Below, piece after piece: positions 25,846-32,722 of a DNA stretch of 35,722 nucleotides. A program made the translations under genes and the position numbers. The stretch comes from Syntrophaceae bacterium UBA7520 (GTDB lineage Bacteria > Desulfobacterota > Syntrophia > Syntrophales > Smithellaceae): contig DLNC01000035.1 of assembly GCA_002478265.1 (NCBI GenBank), positions 74,993-110,714 on the forward strand, read 5' to 3'. Position 1 is the stretch's first letter. Every line of letters begins with the position of its first letter. The notes below the pieces were generated by a model. It searched no databases. It was not told where the DNA came from and was given only the letters and a program-made list of their open reading frames with translations.

Positions 25846-26358
25846 ATGAAGAAGAAAGAGTATCTTCGGTTAACCTTGATTTTGGCCATTTTCTTTTTGG
25901 CGCTCGGCGGCTGGCTTTTGCACCTGATGATTCATCCGCCTTCCAGCGATGCCAGAAATTACATTCCCGCCGTGTCCGGTTTTATCAGTGTTATTGTCAT
26001 TCCGCTTTTGTTTATTTTCCGTTCCACCACGCCTTTTGCCTATCTGCTCAACGGCATGACCGTCATCATCGGCACGATCACCATGGCGCATTTTTCTATC
26101 AAAAATCCCCCACAGGTCTGGAATCTGCAGACCATACTTTTGGGAACGCTGCTGGCCGATATAGTTTTATTGTGGGCGAAATTTGCCATCGGTAAAGCTA
26201 TCTTTGAGATGGAGATGGTCATTAATCATCCCGAAGCCCCCATACGCAGCGGCAAGTTTTTCCGTTTTCCCAATATGGGATTCTGGCTGGCGCACTTGAT
26301 CGGCTTAACCATGATTTACATTGCCGGTTATTATCTCGGCGATATGTTTTTTAAATAA
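25846..26358 (+). CDS. Unrecognised four-helix membrane protein
   Basis: A 170-residue integral membrane protein of no family I can name. Four hydrophobic segments are visible: about 8-27 (LRLTLILAIFFLALGGWLLH), 42-60 (VSGFISVIVIPLLFIFR), 65-85 (FAYLLNGMTVIIGTITMAHF) and about 95-115 (ILLGTLLADIVLLWAKFAIG), plus a C-terminal one (GFWLAHLIGLTMIYIAGYYL). The loop after helix 4 carries EMEMVINHPEAP and a basic RSGKFFRF. ATG 25846 has GAGAGG 7 nt upstream. It is followed after 11 nt by a 28-residue membrane microprotein gene with a strong ribosome site, which suggests a two-subunit complex. Confidence 0.85.
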   Translation: MKKKEYLRLTLILAIFFLALGGWLLHLMIHPPSSDARNYIPAVSGFISVIVIPLLFIFRSTTPFAYLLNGMTVIIGTITMAHFSIKNPPQVWNLQTILLGTLLADIVLLWAKFAIGKAIFEMEMVINHPEAPIRSGKFFRFPNMGFWLAHLIGLTMIYIAGYYLGDMFFK

Positions 26359-26369
26359 GGGAGGAAGCC

Positions 26370-26456
26370 ATGAAATACATTATGCTTTTTAAGCCCGGCT
26401 GGTGGATACTGCATGTTCTGGCAATCGCACTTCTGCTTTTTTTGGGACAGCTCTAG
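26370..26456 (+). CDS. 28-residue single-helix membrane microprotein
   Basis: A very short gene: ATG 26370, TAG at 26454-26456. GGAGG lies 5 nt upstream, as strong as any in the window. The product MKYIMLFKPGWWILHVLAIA plus LLLFLGQL has a positive N-terminus, a Pro-Gly-Trp-Trp interface motif and one hydrophobic helix (about 11-27). Eleven nt separate it from the larger membrane protein, so it is probably an accessory subunit of that protein. Being so short, it rests on the ribosome site, spacing and hydrophobic pattern rather than on any family match. Confidence 0.65.
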   Translation: MKYIMLFKPGWWILHVLAIALLLFLGQL

Positions 26457-26474
26457 GGTGGCAACACAATAAAT

Positions 26475-26556
26475 GTCATCGCGAGGATGCAATCCGAAGC
26501 GATCTCTTGTAATTGAAAAAAGATTGCCACGGCGGCTAAAGCCGCCTCGCAATGAC
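26475..26556. repeat. Interspersed palindromic repeat, copy B (inverted pair)
   Basis: Starts GTCATCGCGAGG and ends CCTCGCAATGAC, the two ends being inverted copies of the same unit, so this is a head-to-head pair. Internal parts include GCGATCTC and AGATTGCCAC. It lies just downstream of the microprotein gene. Confidence 0.75.
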
Positions 26557-26647
26557 CGATGAGCTGATAATATTGTCATTGATATGAGTGTGCGCAAACA
26601 AATGAAGAGCAATCGCAAATTGAATAAAATTATTTGCAAAGGTGAAT

Positions 26648-27040
26648 ATGATTAAGAACACAATTGAAGAATGGCACAATTTAGTTAAACAAAAAGACGC
26701 GGCGGGGCTGGATAAAATCCTCGCGGATAATGTTGTTTTCCACTCGCCGGTCGTGCACACGCCGCAAACAGGTAAGCCCATTACCAAACTATATCTAACC
26801 GCCGCGTTGCACGTGCTCAATAACGATAATTTCAAGTATCTGCGCGAGGTAGTTTCCGGCCAAAACGCGGTTTTGGAGTTTCAGACCGTGATTGACGGCA
26901 TTACCATCAACGGCGTGGATATGATTGCCTGGGGCGAAGACGGCAGGATCAACGACTTCAAGGTAATGATTCGCCCGCTCAAGGCCATCAATCTTGTCCA
27001 CAAGATGATGGGTGATATGCTGGAAAAAATTAAGAAGTAA
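26648..27040 (+). CDS. NTF2-like / SnoaL-like small protein
   Basis: A 130-residue cytosolic protein with the cone-shaped NTF2/SnoaL fold, seen as an N-terminal helix with EEWHNLVKQKDAAGLDKILA and VVFHSPVV followed by strands EFQTVIDGITINGVDMIAW and GRINDFKVMIRPLKAI. Members are ligand-binding proteins, isomerases or polyketide-type cyclases, so no reaction can be assigned. AAAGG lies 5 nt before ATG 26648; the GTG at 26642 lies within that site and is unlikely. The gene is separated from its neighbours by a repeat upstream and a strong promoter downstream. Confidence 0.8.
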   Translation: MIKNTIEEWHNLVKQKDAAGLDKILADNVVFHSPVVHTPQTGKPITKLYLTAALHVLNNDNFKYLREVVSGQNAVLEFQTVIDGITINGVDMIAWGEDGRINDFKVMIRPLKAINLVHKMMGDMLEKIKK

Positions 27041-27108
27041 AACCTTTCATTTCAGGCGGACGGCCGGCAAAACGAAACGGCGCTTTTATTTTGCCCGGCC
27101 GATCTTGC

Positions 27109-27137
27109 TTGACATATAGACCCATGCCTTTTATAAT
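27109..27137 (+). promoter_or_regulatory. Perfect-consensus sigma-70 promoter
   Basis: TTGACA (27109-27114), 17-nt spacer, TATAAT (27132-27137): 12 of 12 consensus bases at ideal spacing. Predicted start near 27144, so the transcript of the propeller gene would carry a leader of about 190 nt. This is the strongest promoter seen in the window. Confidence 0.88.
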
Positions 27138-27222
27138 CCCCAACGATTGATGTAGGTAGTGGTGGAGTTGTGCCCGTTCAGGTAGTTTTTCGTTTTCCCG
27201 CCATTTTGTTGTAATATATATA

Positions 27223-27254
27223 ATGTTGAATGTGTAGGTTGAATACTTCAACAT
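27223..27254 (+). promoter_or_regulatory. Inverted repeat in the long leader of the propeller gene
   Basis: ATGTTGAA (27223-27230) pairs with TTCAACAT (27247-27254); a shorter alternative GTTGAA/TTCAAC pairs inside the same region (27239-27252). It lies between the consensus promoter and the ribosome site at 27324, and could be an operator or an mRNA stem. Confidence 0.4.
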
Positions 27255-27335
27255 AATCCAAAAAGGGATCTCCATTTTCCAAAAAACACGTAAGAAAAAA
27301 ATATTATTATAATTTTGTATTTGAAGGAGACTTGC

Positions 27336-29318
27336 ATGCGGAAAAGAAGGTCGAGATTTGCTGTTTTATTTGTTTTAATTTCTTTGTTTTTGGTCGTCGG
27401 CATCGCTTATGCCGCCATTGTCCGTGAGCGCACCACCAACCCGACGATGGTTTCCGGCCAGCACGACGGTATAGAGCCGGGCGGAGACCGTCATAACAGC
27501 TACGCGTGGGCAATGGGGACTCTCTCCCAGCCGGATGGTGATTATCTTTACGTGGGCGGCAACCGGGATTTGATTTACAGCATCCTGCGCCTGGGCGGAC
27601 TTTCCAATGACGCCATTGCGACTGTGTTTCAGGGTGATGTTGGCACACCGTCTTTACAATCTAATTCGCCTCCTTTAGTTGACGGACGTGGTCGGGTTTT
27701 CCGTTACAAGCTGGATGGCACAGGCGAGTGGGAGAAGATATACACCAGCCAGGGCTGGTTATTGACTATATTAAGTCTCGATCCCCTGACCACAGCTTGG
27801 GTAAACAGCGGCAATTACGCCTACCGCGGCGCGGTGAATTTTACCGATTCAGGCGGAGAAACGGCCTTGTATATGGTCACCACGCAAAATCCCGGCCGCG
27901 TGCTCAAGTTCCCGGAAAATTTTCAAAACGGCGATGCACCGGTGGAAGTATTCAGGATTATCGCGCAAAGCGGCCTGGGCGCGTTGGAAGGGCCGCTACG
28001 CGGCATGACCATTCATGAAGGCGAACTATACATCAGCACTTTCAACAACCGGATCTACAAGACAGCTCTTCCGCAACAACAGTCGCCACTCGATACTGCG
28101 GCTCCGGCCACCTATAACGCCACTGTCGGCTGGACAAGGGTGGATGGTGGCGCCATTCCGGAAACGAGCGGCTCAATCTGGCAGATACTCAGCTTCAACG
28201 GTTATCTTTACGCCTTTCTCGCCGGCGATGGTTTTCAGGTCTATAAAGGAATGCCGACCGGCACAAACGGCGATTGGAACTGGCAGATCATTGTCGGGCC
28301 GGGCGGCAAATATCCGTTGCCGGGAATGGGCGATATTTACAATTGCAACAACGCCACAGCGACAAAAGTTTTCAACGGTCATGTATATGTTGGCACGATG
28401 ACGGAAACGCATCTTTCCTTTATCACCGGCACTTTCAGTATCGACCGGATCAAAGGCGCGCAGATGTACCGCTTTGACGCCAACGACAACTGGGAACTCA
28501 TCATCGGCGATGTGGACAGAAACCCGTATTTCACCAGCCGCCGTGGTAACTACGGCGCTGGGTTTTTCAATCAGAATCTGATGCAGATGCTTGCCGGTTA
28601 CGATATGTCTTTCAACCAGTATATTTGGTGGTTTGAAGAACATCAGGGCAAGCTCTATGCTACGACGTTTGACTTCAGCATATTCCTGAAATACGTTAAC
28701 CGCGATCTGCTCGAAACGATGGACATTACTGAAGAGCAAATCAATAATATTTTAAACGGGCTCGCCCAACTGAATTCGGTAAAAGACAACCCCGCGGGAT
28801 TTGATGTGTATGTAAGTTCCAACGGCCTCAATTGGTCGCCTGTGACGACAGACGGCTTTGGCGATGAATACAACTACGGCGGCCGCACAATGTTGTCGAC
28901 CGCAAATGGGCTTTTTGTCGGCACAGCCAATCCGTTCTGGGGAAGTCAGGTCTGGAAGCTGGAAGATACCGGCTCTGGTGGTGGCGGCGGGGGAGGATGT
29001 TTTATTGCCACCGCGGCGTTTGGCTCGCCTCTGTCCGGCCAGGTCATGGTGCTGCGCGAATTCCGCGATCGTTTTCTGCTGACCAATGCTTTGGGCCGCG
29101 CTTTTGTTTCCTGGTATTATGAAAACAGCCCGGCGGCGAGCGGCTGGATTGCGCAGCATCCTGTGGCACGGCTGATGGTCCGTATCGCTCTTTACCCGGT
29201 AATCGGTCTGGCATGGGCGGCAAATCATGCCCCCTATGTTTTGCTGATCTTTATGCTGATAGGAGCGGGCTTGCTTGTCTATCAGCGTATGCCGCTTTCG
29301 CGCGCGAAGATAAAATAA
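27336..29318 (+). CDS. Exported propeller-like protein with CFI-box C-terminal tail
   Basis: A 660-residue secreted or surface protein. AAGGAGA (27324-27330) 5 nt before ATG 27336 fixes the start; a signal peptide follows, with cleavage near AYA/AIV. The body shows recurring blade-like strands, LYVGGNRDL, LYISTFNNRIYK, GYLYAFLAGDGFQVYKG, GHVYVGTMTET, GKLYATTFDF and GLFVGTANPFWGSQVWKLE, suggesting a beta propeller. A Gly-rich linker (GSGGGGGGG) leads to Cys555 in CFIATAAFGSP, then VMVLREFRDRFLLTNALGRA, WYYENSPAAS, a hydrophobic helix and a short basic end RMPLSRAKIK. This is the CFI-box-CTERM type of C-terminal domain, thought to be a sorting or processing signal. The ligand of the propeller is unknown. 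Confidence 0.85.
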   Translation: MRKRRSRFAVLFVLISLFLVVGIAYAAIVRERTTNPTMVSGQHDGIEPGGDRHNSYAWAMGTLSQPDGDYLYVGGNRDLIYSILRLGGLSNDAIATVFQGDVGTPSLQSNSPPLVDGRGRVFRYKLDGTGEWEKIYTSQGWLLTILSLDPLTTAWVNSGNYAYRGAVNFTDSGGETALYMVTTQNPGRVLKFPENFQNGDAPVEVFRIIAQSGLGALEGPLRGMTIHEGELYISTFNNRIYKTALPQQQSPLDTAAPATYNATVGWTRVDGGAIPETSGSIWQILSFNGYLYAFLAGDGFQVYKGMPTGTNGDWNWQIIVGPGGKYPLPGMGDIYNCNNATATKVFNGHVYVGTMTETHLSFITGTFSIDRIKGAQMYRFDANDNWELIIGDVDRNPYFTSRRGNYGAGFFNQNLMQMLAGYDMSFNQYIWWFEEHQGKLYATTFDFSIFLKYVNRDLLETMDITEEQINNILNGLAQLNSVKDNPAGFDVYVSSNGLNWSPVTTDGFGDEYNYGGRTMLSTANGLFVGTANPFWGSQVWKLEDTGSGGGGGGGCFIATAAFGSPLSGQVMVLREFRDRFLLTNALGRAFVSWYYENSPAASGWIAQHPVARLMVRIALYPVIGLAWAANHAPYVLLIFMLIGAGLLVYQRMPLSRAKIK

Positions 29319-29330
29319 ATTAATTTCAAC

Positions 29331-29364
29331 CTGTGCCCCTGCGTTGGCAGGGGCACAGCTATTT
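29331..29364 (+). terminator. Stem-loop terminator after the propeller gene
   Basis: A perfect 12-bp GC-rich stem, CTGTGCCCCTGC (29331-29342) and GCAGGGGCACAG (29347-29358), with loop GTTG, followed by CTATTTT. The T-run is short, so efficiency is uncertain. Confidence 0.75.
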
Positions 29365-29447
29365 TCCCACCTTCATTTTCCACCGCCGTTCCCACAACCG
29401 CATGGTTTTAAAAGTAATTTCCTTCACCTTTTCTTCTAAAAAATCAA

Positions 29448-29475
29448 TTGAAATAAAGAAAATAGTGGGTATATT
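29448..29475 (+). promoter_or_regulatory. Candidate promoter for the exported Sm-like gene (block 2 of a matched pair)
   Basis: TTGAAA (29448-29453), 16 nt, TATATT (29470-29475), with AAGAAAA in the spacer and GG just before the -10, as at 25709-25736. The transcript would start near 29482 and run through repeat copy C before the gene. Confidence 0.5.
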
Positions 29476-29516
29476 TGAGCATAATTGTCATTACATGCTC
29501 ATATAAAGTGTGCGAT

Positions 29517-29552
29517 GTCATTGCGAGGGAGAGAAAAGACCGAAGCAATCTA
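29517..29552. repeat. Interspersed palindromic repeat, copy C
   Basis: GTCATTGCGAGG, a variable centre, then GAAGCAATCT. It sits in the leader between the promoter-like block at 29448 and the gene at 29581. Confidence 0.7.
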
Positions 29553-29580
29553 ATATTCAAAAATCAAAAAGGGAGCTTAT

Positions 29581-29925
29581 ATGAAAAAAACAAATTTGCT
29601 TTTATCGGCACTGGTGGTGTTTTTATTTTCGGCGATATTTGTCATTTCCGCGGCGGTGGCGCAGCCGCCCCGGCCGGGGCAGTTTCAGCCGCCCAAGGCA
29701 AGGTTTGATGTCAATCGTTCCATCAAGGATAATCTGGCCATGCAAGGTGGCAGGGACGTTGTTATTCATTTGAAATCAGGGCAAAGCATCCAGGGATATA
29801 TCAAAGCCATCGGCGACAGATTTGTCCATCTGGAAAGACTTGCCGGCGGTCGTGATTATTATGACGCGCTGATCCGCATTGATGATATAACCGCCATCGA
29901 AGCCCGGGCTCGTGGGGAGAGATAA
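29581..29925 (+). CDS. Exported small protein with Sm-like beta domain
   Basis: A 114-residue protein with a clear signal peptide (MKKTNLLLSALVVFLFSAI onward, cleavage near AVA/QPP), a Pro-rich linker (QPPRPGQFQPPKARF) and a C-terminal module of about 55 residues: VVIHLKSGQSIQGYIKAIG, RFVHLERL and ALIRIDDITAIEAR. The pattern (strand, turn with Gly, bent strand, then a final I-DDI-AIE strand) resembles the five-stranded Sm/LSm barrel found in DUF2642-like proteins. GGGAG lies 5 nt before ATG 29581. Sm-like domains normally bind RNA or form rings in the cytosol, so an exported one is unusual. The fold is inferred by eye. Confidence 0.75.
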   Translation: MKKTNLLLSALVVFLFSAIFVISAAVAQPPRPGQFQPPKARFDVNRSIKDNLAMQGGRDVVIHLKSGQSIQGYIKAIGDRFVHLERLAGGRDYYDALIRIDDITAIEARARGER

Positions 29926-30059
29926 ATAAAATAGGCGTCAGCGTTAAGATGTTTTAACGACCTGACTCTAGTTTCCTTTTTACTTTGCAGGCGCATATTA
30001 TTTTTGCAAATAGTGCTTCAACGAACGAGTAGAAATACAGCATAAGGGAGGATAAGAAT

Positions 30060-30618
30060 ATGCAAAAAAATATTATTATTTTTCGTGCTCCTTGCGGTCA
30101 CGTTGTTTTCAGCATGTTTATTCCCAACCCGGTTTACTATAGTTAAAGAGAATCCTTCTTCTCCTAATCTCAGCGGGTATAAAAGCATTTATGTGGGCTG
30201 GCTCGATCTTAACGAGGATGAATGGAAAAACTGCGGGTATGCTTCAAAAGATATTTGGGTAGCAGAAATAAAAAAACTCAATGTAGATGGCCTGCAGTTG
30301 TATCTGAAAACGGAACTTCCTGAGAAAAATATTGTTGGGGCAGCATCTAAAAAGGATCTATATTCAGGTAAAGGGGATCTTGTTTTAAAATTTAAGGTTG
30401 TGGAGTTAGATACTAGGATTGGCGCATTTAAGGACTCTAGTTTTTCTGTTAATGTGGATTTTATTGATGGCAAAAGCGGAAAAACATTGTACACGGCATC
30501 AATCACCACATCATCTTTTGCTCCTTTTCCCCGCAACTGGAAAGGCAACACATTTGACGGCAGGATAGATAACCAGATATATAATCTCGCCTGGGGAATT
30601 GCGCAAAAATTGAAATAG
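30060..30618 (+). CDS. Putative lipoprotein, frameshifted in a poly-A run next to its start codon
   Basis: ATG 30060 has a strong GGGAGG (8 nt upstream), but read straight on it gives MQKKYYYFSCSL and soon stops. The coding frame of the rest is one base off: after an A7 run (30064-30070) it reads ILLFFVLLAVTLFSAC, a textbook lipoprotein signal. With A6 the protein would be MQKILLFFVLLAVTLFSAC and so on, 185 residues, with C19 as lipid site. The mature part (SGYKSIYVGWLDLNEDEW, GDLVLKFKVVELDTRIG, then NQIYNLAWGIAQKLK) looks intact and resembles small lipoproteins of unknown function. A GTG at 30085 could start a shorter product but has no ribosome site. Base composition is richer in A+T than neighbours. 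Confidence 0.7.
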
Positions 30619-30660
30619 CGTCAGGTAAAATTATAAAATAAAGGAAGAAGAAAAAGAATT

Positions 30661-31728
30661 ATGAAAGATGTCTATCAGCGCCTGGCGGAATTTCTGGACA
30701 CGATGCCGCAGCGCTTTCCGGTCAACACGGAATCTGGGATTGAATTAAAAATACTGCAAAAGATCTTCACGCCGGACGAGGCGGAAGTGTTCATGAAACT
30801 AAAGCCGCAGCCGGAAAGCTCCGCGCAAATCGCGGCGCGTCTCGGCGAGGAGCCCGCCGCGCTGGAGCAAAAGCTCTATGAGATGTCCAAAAAAGGGCTG
30901 ATCTTCCGCGGCGGCAAAGATGGTGATTACAAATACATGGCCACGGCGTTTCTGGTGGGCATTATTGAATTTCAGATGAACCGCATGACGCCGGAGCTGG
31001 CGAAAGACTGGGAAGAGTTCGAGCCCATCCTTTATAAAAATACATGGCTTAAGGGAAAAACCAGAGACCTGCGGACAATTCCCATCGGCGAAGCGGTGGA
31101 TGCCGGCTCGCAGGTCATGCCGTATGAAAAAATCGAAGAGACCATCCGCGCCGCCAAATACATCGCCGTGTCCGATTGCATGTGCCGCCGGCTTACTGAT
31201 CTTCAGAAAAAGCCCTGCAGTCATCCGATGGAAGTGTGCTTTCATTTCGGCGGCGGCTGCCACTACTTTGTGGAAAACGGCCTTGCCCGTTACATCCAGC
31301 CGGACGAAGCCATCGCCATTTTTCAAAAAGGCAAGGAAAGTGGCCTGGTCTGCCAGGTAAGCGCGTCCCAGCAGATAAACGCGATGTGTATGTGTTGTGA
31401 TTGCTGCTGCGGCCCGTTGCGCGCGGTCAGGGCCTGCTCCAAACCGTCTGAAATGGTCAACAGTAACTTCTTCGCCCAGGTAAGCGATGATGACTGCACG
31501 GGGTGCGAACTGTGCGCCGAGCGCTGCCCGATGGATGCCATAACGGTGGATAATATCGCGCGTGTTGATCTGGAGCGCTGTATCGGCTGCGGCGTTTGCG
31601 CCGTAACATGCCCGGTGGAAGCGATAAAGGTTCGCCGCAAGGCAAAGGACAAAGAGTTTGTTCCGGGAAAAGACATTTTCAGCTCCACAATGGCCATCTA
31701 CCAACAGCGGCGGGAGAAGCTCTCATAA
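30661..31728 (+). CDS. Polyferredoxin-type protein with N-terminal winged helix
   Basis: A 355-residue cytosolic Fe-S protein. Residues about 20-95 look like a winged helix (KILQKIFTPDEAEVFMKL, SSAQIAARLGEEPAALEQKL, MSKKGLIFRGGKDGDYKYM). The middle holds unusual cysteine groups: SDCMCRR, KPCSHPMEVCFHFGGGCHYF and MCMCCDCCCG. The C-terminus has two standard [4Fe-4S] ferredoxin motifs, CTGCELCAERCPMDA (from C279) and CIGCGVCAVTCPVEA. It probably carries electrons or senses redox state; the winged helix could be a protein-interaction module rather than DNA-binding. Similar proteins are common in anaerobic Desulfobacterota and archaea, where the physiological partner is mostly unknown. The ribosome site is weak (GGAAG about 12 nt upstream). 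Confidence 0.85.
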   Translation: MKDVYQRLAEFLDTMPQRFPVNTESGIELKILQKIFTPDEAEVFMKLKPQPESSAQIAARLGEEPAALEQKLYEMSKKGLIFRGGKDGDYKYMATAFLVGIIEFQMNRMTPELAKDWEEFEPILYKNTWLKGKTRDLRTIPIGEAVDAGSQVMPYEKIEETIRAAKYIAVSDCMCRRLTDLQKKPCSHPMEVCFHFGGGCHYFVENGLARYIQPDEAIAIFQKGKESGLVCQVSASQQINAMCMCCDCCCGPLRAVRACSKPSEMVNSNFFAQVSDDDCTGCELCAERCPMDAITVDNIARVDLERCIGCGVCAVTCPVEAIKVRRKAKDKEFVPGKDIFSSTMAIYQQRREKLS

Positions 31729-31801
31729 AGCCAGGCTAAGACATGAGCTTGTTTTTGTACCATAAAAAAGATACTATAACATGCTCAGGGGGGTAAACGA
31801 T

Positions 31802-32722
31802 ATGGGCGCGATCAAAGATATTATCAGTCTTTTTACGCAATTCAGCAGCGTTATAGTAAAGATTCAGGCTTCCCTGCAGGCGTGGGAAAAAGAAAACGCG
31901 GCAACGGCGGCGGAAATCGCCGAACTGAAAAAGAAGATTCTTGAGCTCGAAAAAAATTATTCCGCGTCCGGCATAAAACGCGCCGCCGCGCAGGCGGAAT
32001 CACTTGCCAAAAAAACACCGGATATGCAGCAAGCTGCTGAAGAAGAGCCATCCGAAACACCGGATAAGCATCCGGCCACGAGATGGCAGAATATATACAA
32101 ATTCTTTGAAGAGAAGTTTTCCGCCACCAAGGAAAAACCGCCGGATAAAGGCGTATATATTAATGAAGAGCTGATCGCCGCGCGGATAAAAACCGCCGCC
32201 AAGAAAGCTCCCGATGAATCCATATTTGTCAATGAGGAACTGATTGCCGCCCAGAAAAAAGCGGCTAAGGAAAAGACGCCCGCGGAAAAAGCGCCGGATA
32301 AGGAAGTTTTTGTTGACGAGAAGCTGATTGCCGCCAGGGCGAAAACCGCCGCGGAAGCACCGCCGGATAAAACTGTTCTTTTTGGCGACAAACCCTCCGT
32401 GCCTCCGGAAAAAGCCGCCGCGGAAAAATTGACGGACAAACAAGAAGCTGTTGAAGAAAAACAGCTTGCGCCCAAAGAAAAAACCACCGCGGAGATCCTG
32501 CAGGAAAAATACGAATTCAGCAGTCAATTCGGCATCTATAAATCCAGGGAATCCGGCGGTTATTTTTGCCCCGCCTGTCTGAAAAAAAATATCGAATCAC
32601 CCCTAACGGAGAAACTTACCGGCTGGCAATGCGAAGCCAAGGAATGCGGCGAGTTTTATCTCAAGCCCGGATATAAAACAGCAAAAAGCAAAGAAGGCGG
32701 CCGCCGGCCTTTCCAATGGTAA
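31802..32722 (+). CDS. Tandem-repeat Lys/Ala-rich protein with C-terminal zinc ribbon
   Basis: A 306-residue protein not assigned to a family. ATG 31802 has AGGGGGG (31787-31793) 8 nt upstream; an ATG at 31781 is less likely. Residues 1-60 form a probable coiled coil (ISLFTQFSSVIVKIQASLQA, AATAAEIAELKKKILELEKN). From 113 to about 210 there are four repeats of 23-28 residues, with consensus [AP]PDKxVFVNEELIAARxKTA: starting at 113, 136, 164 and (degenerate) 187. The end has a zinc ribbon, C256 and C259 (YFCPACLKK) with C277 and C282 (WQCEAKECGEFY), as in phage and single-strand-binding linkers. No signal peptide. Its stop overlaps the sirtuin start by 7 nt, so the two are probably coupled. Confidence 0.82.
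   Translation: MGAIKDIISLFTQFSSVIVKIQASLQAWEKENAATAAEIAELKKKILELEKNYSASGIKRAAAQAESLAKKTPDMQQAAEEEPSETPDKHPATRWQNIYKFFEEKFSATKEKPPDKGVYINEELIAARIKTAAKKAPDESIFVNEELIAAQKKAAKEKTPAEKAPDKEVFVDEKLIAARAKTAAEAPPDKTVLFGDKPSVPPEKAAAEKLTDKQEAVEEKQLAPKEKTTAEILQEKYEFSSQFGIYKSRESGGYFCPACLKKNIESPLTEKLTGWQCEAKECGEFYLKPGYKTAKSKEGGRRPFQW

Noticed and set aside
30799..31704. 301-residue minus-strand ORF opposite the polyferredoxin gene
   Set aside because: The plus frame has two perfect ferredoxin motifs; the minus frame is a GC-bias shadow.
31749..31777. Promoter TTGTTT-17-TACTAT before the repeat-protein gene
   Set aside because: Only 3/6 and 4/6 matches; too weak to list as a feature although its position would exclude ATG 31781 as a start.
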